Shown here: positions 47,554-58,148 of the stretch, in pieces
Position numbering within the stretch: the stretch's first letter is position 1
Layout: the number at the start of each line of letters is the position of its first letter
From: Neostapfia colusana
Lineage: Eukaryota; Streptophyta; Magnoliopsida; Poales; Poaceae
Length of the DNA stretch: 64,000 nucleotides
Assembly (NCBI GenBank): GCA_030760725.1
Contig: JASWHV010000003.1
Location: 114,670,153 to 114,734,152, forward strand
Reading direction: 5' to 3'
Made by a program: the position numbers and the translations under genes
The notes under the pieces: model-generated
Database searches by the model: none
Seen by the model: the letters and a program-made list of their open reading frames with translations, nothing else
Told to the model about the DNA's origin: nothing

Positions 47554-48052
47554 TTTACAGTTTGTGCTTCATCAAGCACATCAACTGTAAACGGGCAAAG
47601 CTACATACCCTTGGCCCTAAGATCAACCCTGAGGCTACGACGTATGCTTGAGCTCCGTAGCCGACAGGTGCCCCGGGCTCCGGTCCGAGCCTCACCGCTG
47701 GGGTGAGGTCCGGAGCTGCCACGTGCCCCCGGGCTCCAAGCCGTTTCCCCGCTGGGGATAGCTCCGGTGCTGACATGTGCTCTGGGCTCCGGTCTGAACC
47801 TCCCCGCTGAGGTGAGGTCCGGAGCTGCCACATGTCCCATGGCTCCGAGCCGCCTCCCCATTAATGATAGCTCCAAAGCAGACATGTGCCCTGGGCTCCG
47901 GTCCAAAGCCTCCCTGCTGAAGTGGAACTCGGAGCTGCCGCACGTCACCCGGCTCAGAGTCACCACCCCATTGAGGGTAGCCTCGGAGCACACACACGCC
48001 GAGGGCATATCACCTTTACAGTTTGTGCTTCCTCAAGCATATCAACTGCAAA
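47554..48052 (+). repeat. Two copies of a conserved hairpin in the 3' region of D
   Basis: Copy 1 (47554-47591): TTTACAGTT and AACTGTAAA enclose TGTGCTT and AAGCACA around loop CATC. Copy 2 (48015-48052) has the same design with changes, one of which turns a pair into G-U. A third copy lies at 58111-58148 in element E at the equivalent place downstream of integrase. Confidence 0.8.
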
Positions 48053-48420
48053 TGGGCAAGCCACGTGCCCTAGGCTCCGATGTAAACCCTGGGGCTGTCA
48101 CGTGCGCTTGAGCTCCAGAACCGACGCGTGCCCTAGTTCCGGTCCGTAAGCCTATCTGCTAGGCGATGTCCGGAACTATCACGTGTCCTCAAGCTCCGAG
48201 CTGCCTCCCTGCTGAGAACAGCTCCAGTGCTGACACGTGCCCCTGGCTCCGGTCCGGGTCTCCCCGCAGGGTGGGGGCCGGAACTACCACGTGCCCCTAG
48301 GCTCTGAGCCGCCTCCCCCTCCCCCGTGGATGACAGCTCCGGTACAGACACGTGCCCCGGGCTCCGGGCGGAGTCTCCCCTCCGAGGAGAAGTCCGGAGC
48401 TGCCATGTATCTCCCTCGAA
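47600..48420 (+). repeat. LTR-type GC-rich repeat units in the 3' region of D
   Basis: Repeats of the ~54/109-bp unit otherwise found in the family's LTR (for example GCTGCCACGTG and CTCCGGTCCGAGCC). They are arranged in two blocks, each preceded by the hairpin. No gene. The many overlapping A/P/G-rich frames on both strands are by-products of GC-rich repeats. 47359-47553 holds nothing recognisable. Confidence 0.75.
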
Positions 48421-48714
48421 AGAGCTGGGGACAAGGTTCGAACTTCCTGCAAATCCTTGCACTGCCGAGGACCTGGAAGGGGTGGTAGCCACACTGCCGG
48501 AATACCCTGGGTCTTTACTCTGCTAAGGACCCAGAGGAACAAGCTCAAGATATCGGCAAAAGGGCTACCCACGTTGGCTAAGTCATCCTGGACCCTTGCG
48601 CTGCTAAGGGTCCAAAGTCTACATCCACGACATAGAACAATGAAAGACTTGAAACAAAGATGCTTTCATTAATAACAGAGTTCTGACATACAAAAGGGGA
48701 TACAAGACAACTAA

Positions 48715-49267
48715 AAAACTCAGCAGCTACAAGTCGAGTAAATCTCCTGCTCTGTGGCCTGCCTGGTTGTCCCACGAGCCAATCTCTGCGCAGTGAGGCG
48801 GTCACCTGCTAAAAGACCGAGGGCGGCAGCAATACACGCTGGACCGAGGCAATAGTGACATCCAGTGTCGAGTGGGCCAAAACGCCATCTATGGCAGATT
48901 TTGTTGTCCACAACAGTACCTGGAGGAAGGCTTGATCACTCTGGACTTAACCTTCCTCCGGTACTTGCAGGAAGTCCTCCTTCGGCGAGGCGCCTAGAGG
49001 ACATGCCCAACTCGACAATGGCGTAGGGACTCACTGCGAGTTGAAGACTTTGTCCTCGATGGCCTTCCCTACCACCGGCGCACCGTAAGGATGGCATGTG
49101 CCTCTATTAGAGGCTGTTAGGAAGAGGGATGACTTAGAGAGCCTCACCGAAGGACGCACACACACGAACATCTCGCAAAAGTGGACAAATACGGCCATCA
49201 GTGTGGAAGCATCTGGTGGGTGAGAACGCCGGGAAGCAGGGACTTTCAGTGCACACGAGGAGAACAA
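48715..49267 (-). pseudogene. Remnant of the antisense ORF of element D
   Basis: The minus strand shows a short match to the antisense ORF of element E: LMAVFVHFCEMFVCVRPSVRL, versus LVAVFVQFCEMFVCVWPSVRL there. The rest (48715-49030) is decayed and much shorter than E's ~2.9 kb. It runs opposite to D's pol. Upstream lie a TATA box (49314-49320) and tandem repeats. The segment 48420-48715 aligns in reverse with 56800-57000 of E, downstream of the ORF. Confidence 0.7.
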
Positions 49268-49313
49268 AGGTCACATGGTGAGGGAGGGTGTCATCCTACA
49301 CCGGAAGGCCTTC

Positions 49314-49320
49314 TTTTATA
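49314..49320 (-). promoter_or_regulatory. TATA box of the D antisense ORF
   Basis: Minus-strand TATAAAAG upstream of the antisense ORF remnant. It lies in sequence homologous to the TATAAAGG at 53713-53720 of element E. Confidence 0.6.
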
Positions 49321-49404
49321 CTCAGGCACGACCTCTGGCAGAGAAACAGGCGCAGTGATTGGGTTTCCACCTCTGCACGCCACGGTTTATTTGCCTCCCC
49401 CAAC

Positions 49405-49920
49405 GAAGGGTAGGATCCAGGTCCACCTGTCGGACACTGGGGGCTGGAAGGATAACCTCTTGGGAACGTCCGGCGGTTCCCGAGGAGAGCGGTGCGACCA
49501 ACTCATCGGTTGCCACAGTAAATGACCCGAGGCAACCCCTTGGGCATGGCGCCTAGATACTGAACTCCCCCGTAGATGGATAGGACCCAGGTCCACCCGT
49601 CAGACACTGGGGGCCAGGTGAGTAACTTCTTGGCGACGTCCGGCGATCACCGAGAAAAGAGGTATGGTGGAACTGCAGCAAACCAACCCGTTGGCTGCCG
49701 TAGTAAGTGCCTCAAGGCAACTCCTAGAGCACGTCGCCTTAGCACTCGCCCCCACCAATGACAGGTAGGACCCAGGTCCACCATTCAGACACTAGCGGGA
49801 CAGGCGAGTTAACCCTCGGGAACATCCGGCGGTCCCCGAGGAAGGTAGAGCGTTATTCCTACAGCCATGGACTGTTGCAGTAATTACCCTGAGGCAAGCC
49901 CTCGAGTGCATCGTTGTGAC
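49405..49920 (+). repeat. Three tandem copies (~170-190 bp) upstream of the D antisense ORF
   Basis: Copies start near 49411, 49579 and 49766 at a shared TAGGAYCCAGGTCCACC followed by CAGACACT. Each contains CCGAGGA and GAGGCAA boxes. Element E has a single copy in reverse at about 53490-53640. The repeats sit where the antisense promoter would be. Confidence 0.8.
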
Positions 49921-49952
49921 CCGTCAAGTCGGAAGTAAACACAACGACACAC

Positions 49953-50892
49953 TTCTCTGAGCCGCCTCTCCGCTGAGGAGAGCTCCAGTGCTAACATGTG
50001 CTCCGGGCTCCGGTCCGATCCTCCCCGTTGAGGCGGCGTGCGGAGCTGCCATGTGTCCCATGGCTCCGAGCCACCTCGCCGTTGAGGACAGCTCTGGAGC
50101 AGACACGTGCCCAGGGCTCCGGCCTGAACCTCCCCGCTGAGGTAGGGTCCAGAGCTGCGACGTGTACCAAACCCGTCGTTAAGAGCTCCAGAGCCACCAC
50201 AAGCCCCATGATCCGTCGTGGGCTGTGGGTCGACGAAGTCAAGAAGGAAGTGCGCTGTGAGGCTTTGCATTCAAGGCTCGTTCCTTCCCCAGAAGCTTGG
50301 CGCACTGTGCACACCTCCGTCCCTTGCCCGTTCGCCATTACGGTGACAAGACGGGACAGCTCGGCGTGACAGCAGTACAGTACCATCCAACGGCACTAAG
50401 CCGCCCAAGCAGGGCGAGGAGACGCGGCAACAAGACGACATCTTCATCATCACCTGACATGCGGTAAGGGGCGCTCAGCGCGCCGGATGGAGGGGCTTAA
50501 CTCCCCCGCCGGCCACTCTACTTAGAGTACGAAGCCCTAGATCATGTATAGGACACTCAAAGCTTTGGGGCCACCTTGTCGGGCCCCAAGCCTCATTGTA
50601 ACCACCCCGGCCTTGAACTATAAAAGGACCGGGGTGACCACCCTACTAGGGGTTTCAATTCCCTGCTCTCGAGATCACACAATGCACAAGCACTCATGCT
50701 CAAGCAATAGAACAAGCACACCCATGGACGTAGGGTATTACACTCCGGCGGCCCGAACCACGTAAATCTCTCTGTTCATCCGCTCCCTCGAGCCCAGGTC
50801 GTGAAGGGTGCCATGCCCCCTCCAGAAAAGAAAAAACCTCGCAGGCTGCTTCCGAGCAGGTCGGGAGGAGTGTCGCAGCTCACACTCCGACA
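49953..50892 (+). repeat. 3' LTR of element D, 5'-truncated
   Basis: Aligns in reverse with the LTRs of E and ends ...CACACTCCGACA at 50892. The first ~330 bp of the LTR and the polypurine tract are missing; the sequence starts inside the repeat region. A TATA box (TATAAAAG, 50619-50626) is intact. Confidence 0.85.
50619..50626 (+). promoter_or_regulatory. TATA box in the D 3' LTR
   Basis: TATAAAAGGACCGGGGTG, conserved in E's LTRs on the minus strand at 52207-52214 and 60821-60828. It is the family's core promoter. Confidence 0.65.
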
Positions 50893-51952
50893 CCATCCTC
50901 CGTGGCTAGGCGGAGCACCCGGGGCGGCATACTTGTGTCACTTGGAAGGGAACCTCCCAGCTGGGGGAGAGTTTGTTCCCCCTTCCTCGAGAAAGTATTC
51001 GCCGAAGCACCAGATCGCCCACCTCGATCTGTCTACTCCGCACGAACTGCTACTGATAACACCAGAGCGCTTGACGGTATCGCGCATTTCTTCCAGCCAC
51101 TTGCCACCTTTGCTCATCGACAACGTTGACATCTTCACGTCGGAGCTGGTCCTGCGTGGCTTCATCGTACACTTTGACACGGGATGAGCCCATGGTGATT
51201 TCCGGGGGGGGAGGGGGGGAGGGGGGGAGGACTCAACCCCATACACTAGGAAGAAGGGCGTTTGCCCTGTCGTGCGACTGTGGGACGTCCGGCTAGCCCA
51301 CAGTGCACATGGAAGCTCTTCAACCCAATTGCCACCGTGCTTCTTCAAGCTGTCGTAGGTCGCGTCTTGAGTCCCCTGAGTATCTCGGCGTTTGCCCTTT
51401 CGACTTGGCCTTTACTCTCTGGGTGAGCAATGGAAGCATAGCAAATCTGGATGCCGAGGTCTTTACAGTAGTCTTCGAACACTGCACTGGTGAACTTGGT
51501 CCCATTGTCGGTGATGATTCTGTTCGGGACCCCGAACCGGCAGATGATCGACTTGATGAACTTGACTGCTGACTGCATTTTGATTGCTACAACAGGGGCA
51601 GCTTCCGGCCACTTGGTGAACTTGTCTACGGCGACGTAGAGGTACATGTACCCTTTGACGAATCTAGGGAATGGCCCCGGGATGTCCATCCCCCACACAG
51701 CGAAGGGCCATGAGGGCGGGATCATCTGCAGCGTCTGCGCCGGTGTGAGGATCTTCTTGGCGTGGAACTGGAATGTCTTGCATCTCTTGACCAGGTTGAC
51801 GGCATCCTGGAGAGCTGTCGGCCAGTACATACCATGCCAGAAGGCTTTACCGACCAGCGTGCGGGAAGATGCATGGTTCCCACAATCGCCTCCATTGATC
51901 TCTGCAAGCAAGTCGTATCCCTCCTCGCTGGTAATGCACCGGAATAGGGAGT
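50893..51952 (-). pseudogene. pol: Integrase part of pol of element G
   Basis: Minus strand. From 51952: LFRCITSEEGYDLLAEINGG, CGNHASSRTLVGKAF, CKTFQFHAKK (second zinc cysteine replaced by phenylalanine), GMDIPGPFPRFVKGY, FGVPNRIITDNGTKF and ESKGQVERANAEILRG. The catalytic D, D, E are all present. After a shift the C-terminal part runs to about 50893 (codons ATEDG), where element D begins. A run of G-rich triplets at 51203-51230 is an expansion of the P-P-E region. The upstream part of the same integrase (AWITEIRDYLKDN) is at 61832-62000, beyond element E. Confidence 0.88.
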
Positions 51953-53218
51953 TGTCAGAGTGTGAGCCGCGACACTCCTCCCGGCCTGCTCGGAACCATC
52001 CCACGAGGTTCTTTTTTCTGGAGGGGGCTTGGTGCCTACATGACCTGGGCTCGAGGGAGCGGATAAACACCGAGATTTACGTGAATCGGGCCGTCGGAGT
52101 GTAATACCCTACGTCCATGGGAGTGCTTGTTCTATTGCTTGAGCGTGAATGCTTGTGTGTTGCGGGATCTGGAATGCGAACCCTCTGCATGGTGGCCACC
52201 CCGGTCCTTTTATAGTCCAAGGCCGGGGTGGTTACAATGTGGCTTGGGGCTCGACAGGTGGCCCCAGAGCTATGTGAACCCTATACACGATCTAGGGCTT
52301 CGTCTTCTGAGTAGAGTGGCCGCCGGGGGAGTTAAGTCCCGCCGTCCGGCACGCTGAGCGCCCCTAACCGCGTGGCGGGTAATGATGAATATGATGTCAT
52401 GTCACCGCGTCTTCTTACCCTTGCTTGGGCGGCTTCGTGCCGTTGGGCGGCACTGTACTGCTATCACGCCTTGTCGTCCTGTCTTGTCACCGTAATGCCG
52501 AACGGGTAGAGGATGAAGGCGTGTGCGGTGCACCATGCTTCTGGGTAAGGCGCGAGCCTTGAATGCGAAGCCTGACAGTGCACTTCCTTCTTGACTTCAT
52601 TGACCCACGGCCCACGACAGATCGTGGGGCACGTGGCGGCTCTGGAGCTCTTATCGACGGTCTTTGTGCCAGGGGCACGTGGCAGCTCCGGACCTCACCT
52701 CAGCGGGGAGGCTCAGGCCATGGCCTAGGGCATGTGTCTGCACCGGAGCTGTCCTCAGCGAGGAGGCGGCTCGGAGCCAACGGACACGTGGAAGCTCCGG
52801 ACCTCACCTCAGCGGGGAGTCTCGGACCAGAGCCTAGGGCACGTGCCAGCACCGGAGCTGTCCTCAGCAGGGAGGCAGCTCGGAGCCAGGGGACACGTGG
52901 CATCCCTGGACCTCACCTCAGTGAGGAGGCTCGGGCCAGAGCCCAGGGCACGTGTCGGCCCCGGTGCTGTCCTCAGCATGGAGGTGGCTCGGAGCCAGGG
53001 GACACGCGGCAGCCCCGGAGCTCAACTCAGCGGGGAGGCTCGGACCGGAGTACAGGGCACGTGTCAGCTCCGGAGCTCAAGCGCAGGTGGAATCCCCCAG
53101 GGCTGACCATGGGGCCAAGGGCACATGGCTTATGCTGGGGCCCACCTCAGTAGCGAGGCGGGGCCTAGGCTGTCTTTTACCCACTACGCAGGGGTACCCG
53201 GTCTGCAGGGTACCGACA
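51953..53218 (-). repeat. 3' LTR of element E
   Basis: 1266 bp. TATA at 52207-52214 (minus). CACGTG starts at 52630, 52676, 52785, 52840, 52894, 52949 and 53058, that is, at 54-55 bp steps or multiples, inside a repeat with alternating half-units. Confidence 0.92.
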
Positions 53219-53235
53219 GTGACCCCCGGGCCAAT
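53219..53235 (-). other. Polypurine tract of element E
   Basis: Minus-strand GGCCCGGGGGTCAC abuts the 3' LTR. The following 53236-53590 holds no recognisable gene; it is the sequence upstream of the antisense promoter. Confidence 0.6.
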
Positions 53236-53712
53236 CTCGGGGGAGGCATTGAGCCCGTAGGTGGGACCCCATCTCTCCCGCGTGGTGGTTTTGAACCCGT
53301 GCTTTGGAAACTGAAGTGGTGGCAAAATTTTCGCGTAATGGACGAGTGGTTGTACCTTGGAGACGAAAAGGTTGCACGTCCTTTGCGTAGTGGGCGTACT
53401 CGCCAGTCAAAGCGGCAGCACGTCGTCAGCGTAATGGACGTGTGCTTGCTCCTAACTGGTGGGTCGTGGTGACGTCCTCAAGGGGTTGTCCCGGGGCATT
53501 TACTGCGGAAGCCTTTGGGTCGGCTGCTGCAGCTCCACCGCGCCACTTTTCTTCGGAACCGCCGGGCGTTCCTGAGAAGTTACCCGCCTGGCCCCCAGTG
53601 TCTGACGGGTGGACCTGTGTCCTACTCATCGTTAAGGGAGGCTAGAAACCTGCGACGTGGCACGATGGAAACCCAAACGTCGTGCCTATTGCCCTGCCAG
53701 AGGTTGCGGATG

Positions 53713-53720
53713 TATAAAGG
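53713..53720 (+). promoter_or_regulatory. TATA box of the E antisense ORF
   Basis: TATAAAGG, about 116 bp before an ATG in strong context (GCCACCATG, 53829). The same box exists upstream of the D remnant on the minus strand. Confidence 0.6.
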
Positions 53721-53828
53721 GAATCCTTCCGGAGAAGGATGGTTCCCTTCCACCTTTTGCAATCTTTGCCTTCCTCTTGCACGCTCGAAGCCTCTGCTCC
53801 CCAGCGCTCACAACCTTTCCTCGCCACC

Positions 53829-56687
53829 ATGTCTTATGGACTCCATTCATCCAGGCTAGGGGAAATGTCAACATCGCTATCGTGAGGCTCCTTCTCGGCT
53901 GGCAATCGGCCATGTTTGACGGGAAGATCCGCCGCAAGAGGGTCCTGTTGACCGACATGCCATTCGATGAGATGGTACTCTTCACCTCGTACGTGATGTC
54001 CGGGTTTGCGCTCCCGGCATCGTCCTTCCTCCTCACCCTGCTGGTGGTGTACGGGCTCCAGCTGCACCACCTTACGCCGCACGCTCTCGCTCTAGTGGCT
54101 GTCTTCGTCCAGTTCTGCGAGATGTTTGTGTGTGTATGGCCTTCGGTTCGACTCTTCAGGGTGTTCTTCTCCTTGAAGGCCTCGGGGAAAGGCACAATCC
54201 AACTAGGGGCTTATTACTTCTAGCACCGAGGGAGGCACTCCGTGCCCTACATTGCGCCCTTCACTCTCGCGAAGTGGGAGCACTGGAGGGAGGACTGGGT
54301 GATTGCCCAGACTGACATCCACGACCGCCTGTATCTGTCGGGTGGCCCGCCAATGGCCGAGGTAGCCGTTGGGGATGAGATCTCCGACCTGCAGGATGCC
54401 TACACGCCGGTTCTGGAGAGGATAAGGAACTTGGTAGAGGAAGGCCTGACATCGCTGATGTTCCTAGCTGACTTCCTGTCCCACCGGATCGCTCCTCTCC
54501 AGCAGCGTGTCCGGGCTGCTTGGCAGTACACCGGGGAGGGCGACATGACCCGGTTGGAGCATGGAGCAGGGTCGTCGCCAGATCGGGAGGTGTTGGAGAT
54601 GATGCTGCAGAAGCTCTTCTGTGACCCAATTACTGACGACTCCATCACCGCGCCGGCGAGCTGCCAGCCCGTCTACCTCAACCCGCAGGCGTGGTCGAGG
54701 CTGCTGAAGGAACTGTCGACGCTGGACAACATCGATGTTCCAGTGCAGCAGATTGGGGATTCCTCGCGGGGCATCAAGATCCCTGGAGCAGACGGTGCCG
54801 GTGGTCAGGCAGGGCCTACGCCGGACTCACTCCCAAGAAGGGGGAGGAAGTCGGCAGGGAGGCCTGCGCCTGTGGCGCGCCCTCGTTCCCCAACCAAGGG
54901 TTCCCCAAAGCTAGACAGGGCATCGAAGAGGACGCTGGTCCGTCCTGACAGAAGCTTCATCTCCGGCCCGTACGCAAGGGGTTCCCAGCCTTCCCATGAT
55001 CCCGCACCGGGCTCGGTGACTGGAACCGGGGGCAGCTCTGGAGCTGCCGCTGCCGGAGCAGTCCTGGCAGCCACGGGAAGGGCGTCTAGTACTGCTGGAG
55101 CCTCCAGGCGGGCCCCAGAAACATCGTTGATTTCTCAGCTGTCGAGGGCCGCCCTAGCTCAGGGCGCATCTTCGGCATCGATGTCCTTGGCAGGGAAGGC
55201 TCCAGATGTGGTGTCTTCGTCGATGAAGACCTCCGAGGCTCCGCCCGCTCTGAAGCCGGCGGAAGTGACCTCAGCGTTGGCGGGGGCGAGTGGCTCGAGC
55301 CCCCCGCATAAGAAGCTCCATGCAGAGTGGAACTTCCAGTCCTCTAGATGGTCCTAGCTGACTTCCTGTCCCACCGGATCGCTCCTCTCCAGCAGCTGTG
55401 TACTGAGCCGCTGGATGGCGTAGTTGATGCTTGATGCTTCTTTTTGTAGGCCTCCTCAGCATAGAACCTCTGCTCCTCCTCCACCGCTGCAGTCCGGGAG
55501 TCGGAGCTCCCTTTCCGCCGAAGCTCCAACACCAGCAGCAGTTCCTGATCCTGTGCCCCCGAGGCCAGCCAACCGGCGGGCACGGACGCTTCTGGTAGCA
55601 GTGCAGCTGCTGCTGGGCGGGCTTCTAGCCCTCCTCTCCCTTCGCAGGTTGCCATGATGACAACCCCACCAGTGCGCGAAGAGCCAGAGGGTGTCGAGGC
55701 AGTACCTCGCCTGACGATGCCGAAGGATGTCCTGGTGCCCAGAGCCGCAAGGGCCGTCCGCTCTAGTCTGGACCAGATGCAGGACGCACTCGAGCAAGAG
55801 TGGGCCAAACTGAGGTCGGAGCGGGAGCGCCTCCAGGACTGGGACAACCTACTGAAGGCGCGGGTCCAGTCCACCGAGGCAAAGGCTAGGGCTCGGCAGG
55901 AGCGGCTTGAGGCTCGGGAGGAGGTGCTGGAGGAGACAGAGCATGCCGTTGCAGCCCTCCAAAGGAATGTGACGAACCTCTAGGCTCAGGCCGAAATCCT
56001 CCATGCCTCTGCTGATGCACGTCTCGCAGCCCTGACAGAGCTCCGAGAGACACTCGTTCTTCGGGAGGAGGCGGCGGAGGTGAGGGAGCCTCTGACCGTT
56101 TGGCTGCCTATGAAGAGGAGTGGGGCACCTGGAGGAGCTACTCCGGGGCGTCCATGACTGGGAGGTCTCCGCTGCATCCAGAGAGTCTGACCTGGAGGAG
56201 CGGGCTGCGTGGCTGGCCACCACGGAGCAGGCCCTGGTTGCTCTGGAGCAATGGCTAGCCGCTCGAGAACAGGAGCTGGCAAGGAGTTCGGCGGCGGAGC
56301 TGGCTTCTTTCGTCAAGGACGTCGTAGATCTCCGGGCTTCTTTCGTCAAGGACGTCGTAGATCTCCGGGCTCAAGGACTTCCTCGACCGCGTATAGACGG
56401 CTCTGGAGCCTTTCGGCTTTGGCCATTCGCGCCCCGGAGGGCCGGTCTAGGAGGTGAGCCAGGTGCTCCCTGCCCTAGACTCAGTCATAGAGAAGCTCCT
56501 GATGCTGGAAAATGTTGTGGGGGAGCATCTGGAGGCCGAAAACAAATCTCTGGCTCCGATGGTGGCAGGGCATGTGCTCACTTGCCTTCGGAGCTGTGAC
56601 CCCAGAATCTCACTGGAACCTGTGGTGCAGATCCACAGCACAGAGTTATCAGGGGCGGCGAAGTCTTACGTGGAGGAAGCCGCCTGA
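53829..56687 (+). pseudogene. Antisense extra ORF of element E (gypsy-associated 'Transposase_28'-type protein with coiled coil)
   Basis: Runs opposite to gag and pol. The ATG at 53829 (GCCACCATG) is followed by a frameshift; the main frame then reads RRKRVLLTDMPFDEMVLF, SYVMSGFALPASSFLLTLLV, GLQLHHLTPHALALVAVFVQ and FCEMFVCVWPSVRLF. TAG at 54221-54223 follows, then continuation to 55357 (KWEHWREDWVIAQTDIHDRL, then a Ser/Pro/Ala-rich basic region). Further frames (55654-55983, 56120-56687) encode a long coiled coil (QEWAKLRSERERLQDWDNL, EERAAWLATTEQALVALEQW) and a conserved end (ALDSVIEKLLMLENVVGEHL). The first part matches what Pfam calls a putative gypsy-type transposon protein. It is not a DNA transposase. 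Function is unknown. Broken by at least one stop and several frameshifts. Confidence 0.8.
54461..55395 (+). repeat. 46-bp direct repeat inside the antisense ORF
   Basis: 54462-54507 and 55350-55395 share an almost identical run (CTAGCTGACTTCCTGTCCCA and onward to CTCCAGCAGC), about 890 bp apart. The second copy follows the stop at 55357 and is out of context. A separate 33-bp tandem duplication (ASFVKDVVDLR twice) is at about 56309-56374. Confidence 0.85.
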
Positions 56688-57374
56688 CTTGTAGCTGCTA
56701 GGTTCCAGCACGGATAGCTCCTAGGTCTCCCGCTCGCCTTGTATCCTCCTGTGGATGCTGGAGCTCTGCTGTTATTGAAGGCTTTTTGTTTCAAGTATTA
56801 TGTTTTCTTATGTTGTTGATGTAGACTTCGAACCCTTGGCAGCGCAAAGGTCAGGAATGACTTAGCCAAAGTGGATAGCTCTTTGCCGATGTCTCGAGCT
56901 TGCTCCTCCGGTTCCTTAGCAGCGTAAGGGCCCAGGGCGCTCCGGCAGTGAGGCTACCACTCCTTCCAGGTCCTCGCCTGCGTAAGGACACGAGGGAAGT
57001 TCGTCCCCTATCTTTAGCTTGTCGTAGCTGGTGCTCCGAGTCTTCTGCTCGCTACTGCAGTTGTCCCACGTCCTGTCCGCGTGGTTCACTGTGATGGCCC
57101 CCTGGTAGGTGTGGCCCTTGTGTTGGGGCGCACCTACCACTGGATGAGGCAGGACGTCAGCATCGAGCCTCCTGGGAGGTCCGAAACTCCAAGGACCTGT
57201 GCGGACATGCAGTCAAGGCAGAAAGAGAGAGTAGTCGTGCTCTCTGGTCACGCTTCCTTATTCAGTAGCTTTGCTGTGGCTTACGGTCCTCAATTAAGCT
57301 GCGGGCTTGGGTAATTTGATGTGGGTCGTCCGGGCTATGGTTAAATCCTTGCCCACGGGTATGAACCATCCGGT

Positions 57375-58080
57375 TCCCCAGTACCGAGCTGTAGCGCTGG
57401 AGAGGCAGGGTATGCACGCTACGGGTACGGAACCAGGCATAGCAGGCTACGCCCCTGGACCTCCATCGGGCGTAAGCTTTTTGGAGGAGGGTCGTTAGGT
57501 GCCATAGGGCCCCCGGGCCATGATACAACCAAAGATCCCTAAGTTACAGTCAAGACTTTGCTCGGGGGTATGAGCCGTCCATGTCCCAGGTACTGAGCTG
57601 TAACGTTGGAGAGGCAGGGTACGCACACTAGAGGTACGGAACAAGGCATAGCAGGCTACGCCCCTGGACCTCCCGCTGGCGTAAGCTTTTCAGGGAAGGG
57701 ACCATTCAGCGCCATAGGGCCTCCGAGCAACAAGACAACCGCAGGACCCCGGGTACGCCACAGGTACTTCAAGCAGACCCGCCTGCTTAAGAATGGCACA
57801 ACCCTTGCTACGGTTGGACACAGGGAAAAGTGACTGGCCACATGGCCGGAGTGGTATGGAAAGAAAGCACGAACAGCATGGGGGCAATGTACGGGGTCCG
57901 GTTACTTCTCTTGTCTGTAGGTGTGTTCTTTCTGGCCCCCAAGTACTCAGTGTAACACAGGGGAGGCAGGATGTGCGCGCTAAGGGTAAGGAACCAGGCA
58001 GAGCAGGCTACACACCCTGGACCTCCCGCGGGCGTTAACCTTTCAGCGAGGAGACCTTCCAGTGGCACGGGACCTAGGAC
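57375..58080 (+). repeat. ~208-bp repeats between integrase tail and antisense ORF of E
   Basis: Three diverged copies start near 57375, 57583 and 57935. They share GAGAGGCAGGGTA-type and GGCATAGCAGGCTACGCCCC boxes. No gene. 56690-57370 contains only the sequence downstream of the antisense ORF (homologous to 48420-48715 of D). Tandem repeats in this 3' region are known for Tat elements. Confidence 0.8.
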
Positions 58081-58110
58081 AAGTTTGTAGGACAGGCTCT
58101 GGACATGCCA

Positions 58111-58148
58111 TTTACAGTTGATATGCTTGAGGAAGCACAAGCTGTAAA
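58111..58148 (-). repeat. Conserved hairpin downstream of integrase in E
   Basis: Stem TTTACAG...CTGTAAA enclosing TATGCTT and AAGCACA around GAGG. It is homologous to the two copies in D, about 200 bp after the integrase stop in both elements. Confidence 0.8.

Larger units (their letters stand above)
18837..50892 (+). mobile_element. Element D: Tat-lineage Ty3/gypsy element, 5' end off window, split by A' and by E1
   Basis: Plus-strand segments 18837-21795 (protease, RT, RNase H) and 46119-50892 (integrase, 3' region with antisense ORF remnant, 3' LTR). They rejoin cleanly across the solo LTR E1 through the duplicated target GTCCC. The pol type resembles Tat/RIRE2-like elements of grasses. 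D's 3' LTR ends at 50892 directly against the interrupted integrase of element G, which runs the other way, so D is inserted in G. All coding parts are broken by stops and frameshifts. The 5' LTR and gag lie left of the window, beyond A'. Confidence 0.85.

Noticed and set aside
51203..51230. G-rich run in G's integrase as the same event as E's G23 tract
   Set aside because: The two tracts fall at different points of the integrase sequence, so they are independent.
53912..54223. A host DNA transposase, suggested by the name Transposase_28
   Set aside because: The ORF lies inside an LTR element opposite to gag, has no DDE transposase motif, and the Pfam name denotes a gypsy-associated protein.
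54261..54629. Minus-strand ORF within the antisense-ORF region (also 55344-55874 and 55849-56349)
   Set aside because: Shadow frames of the GC-rich plus-strand coding sequence.
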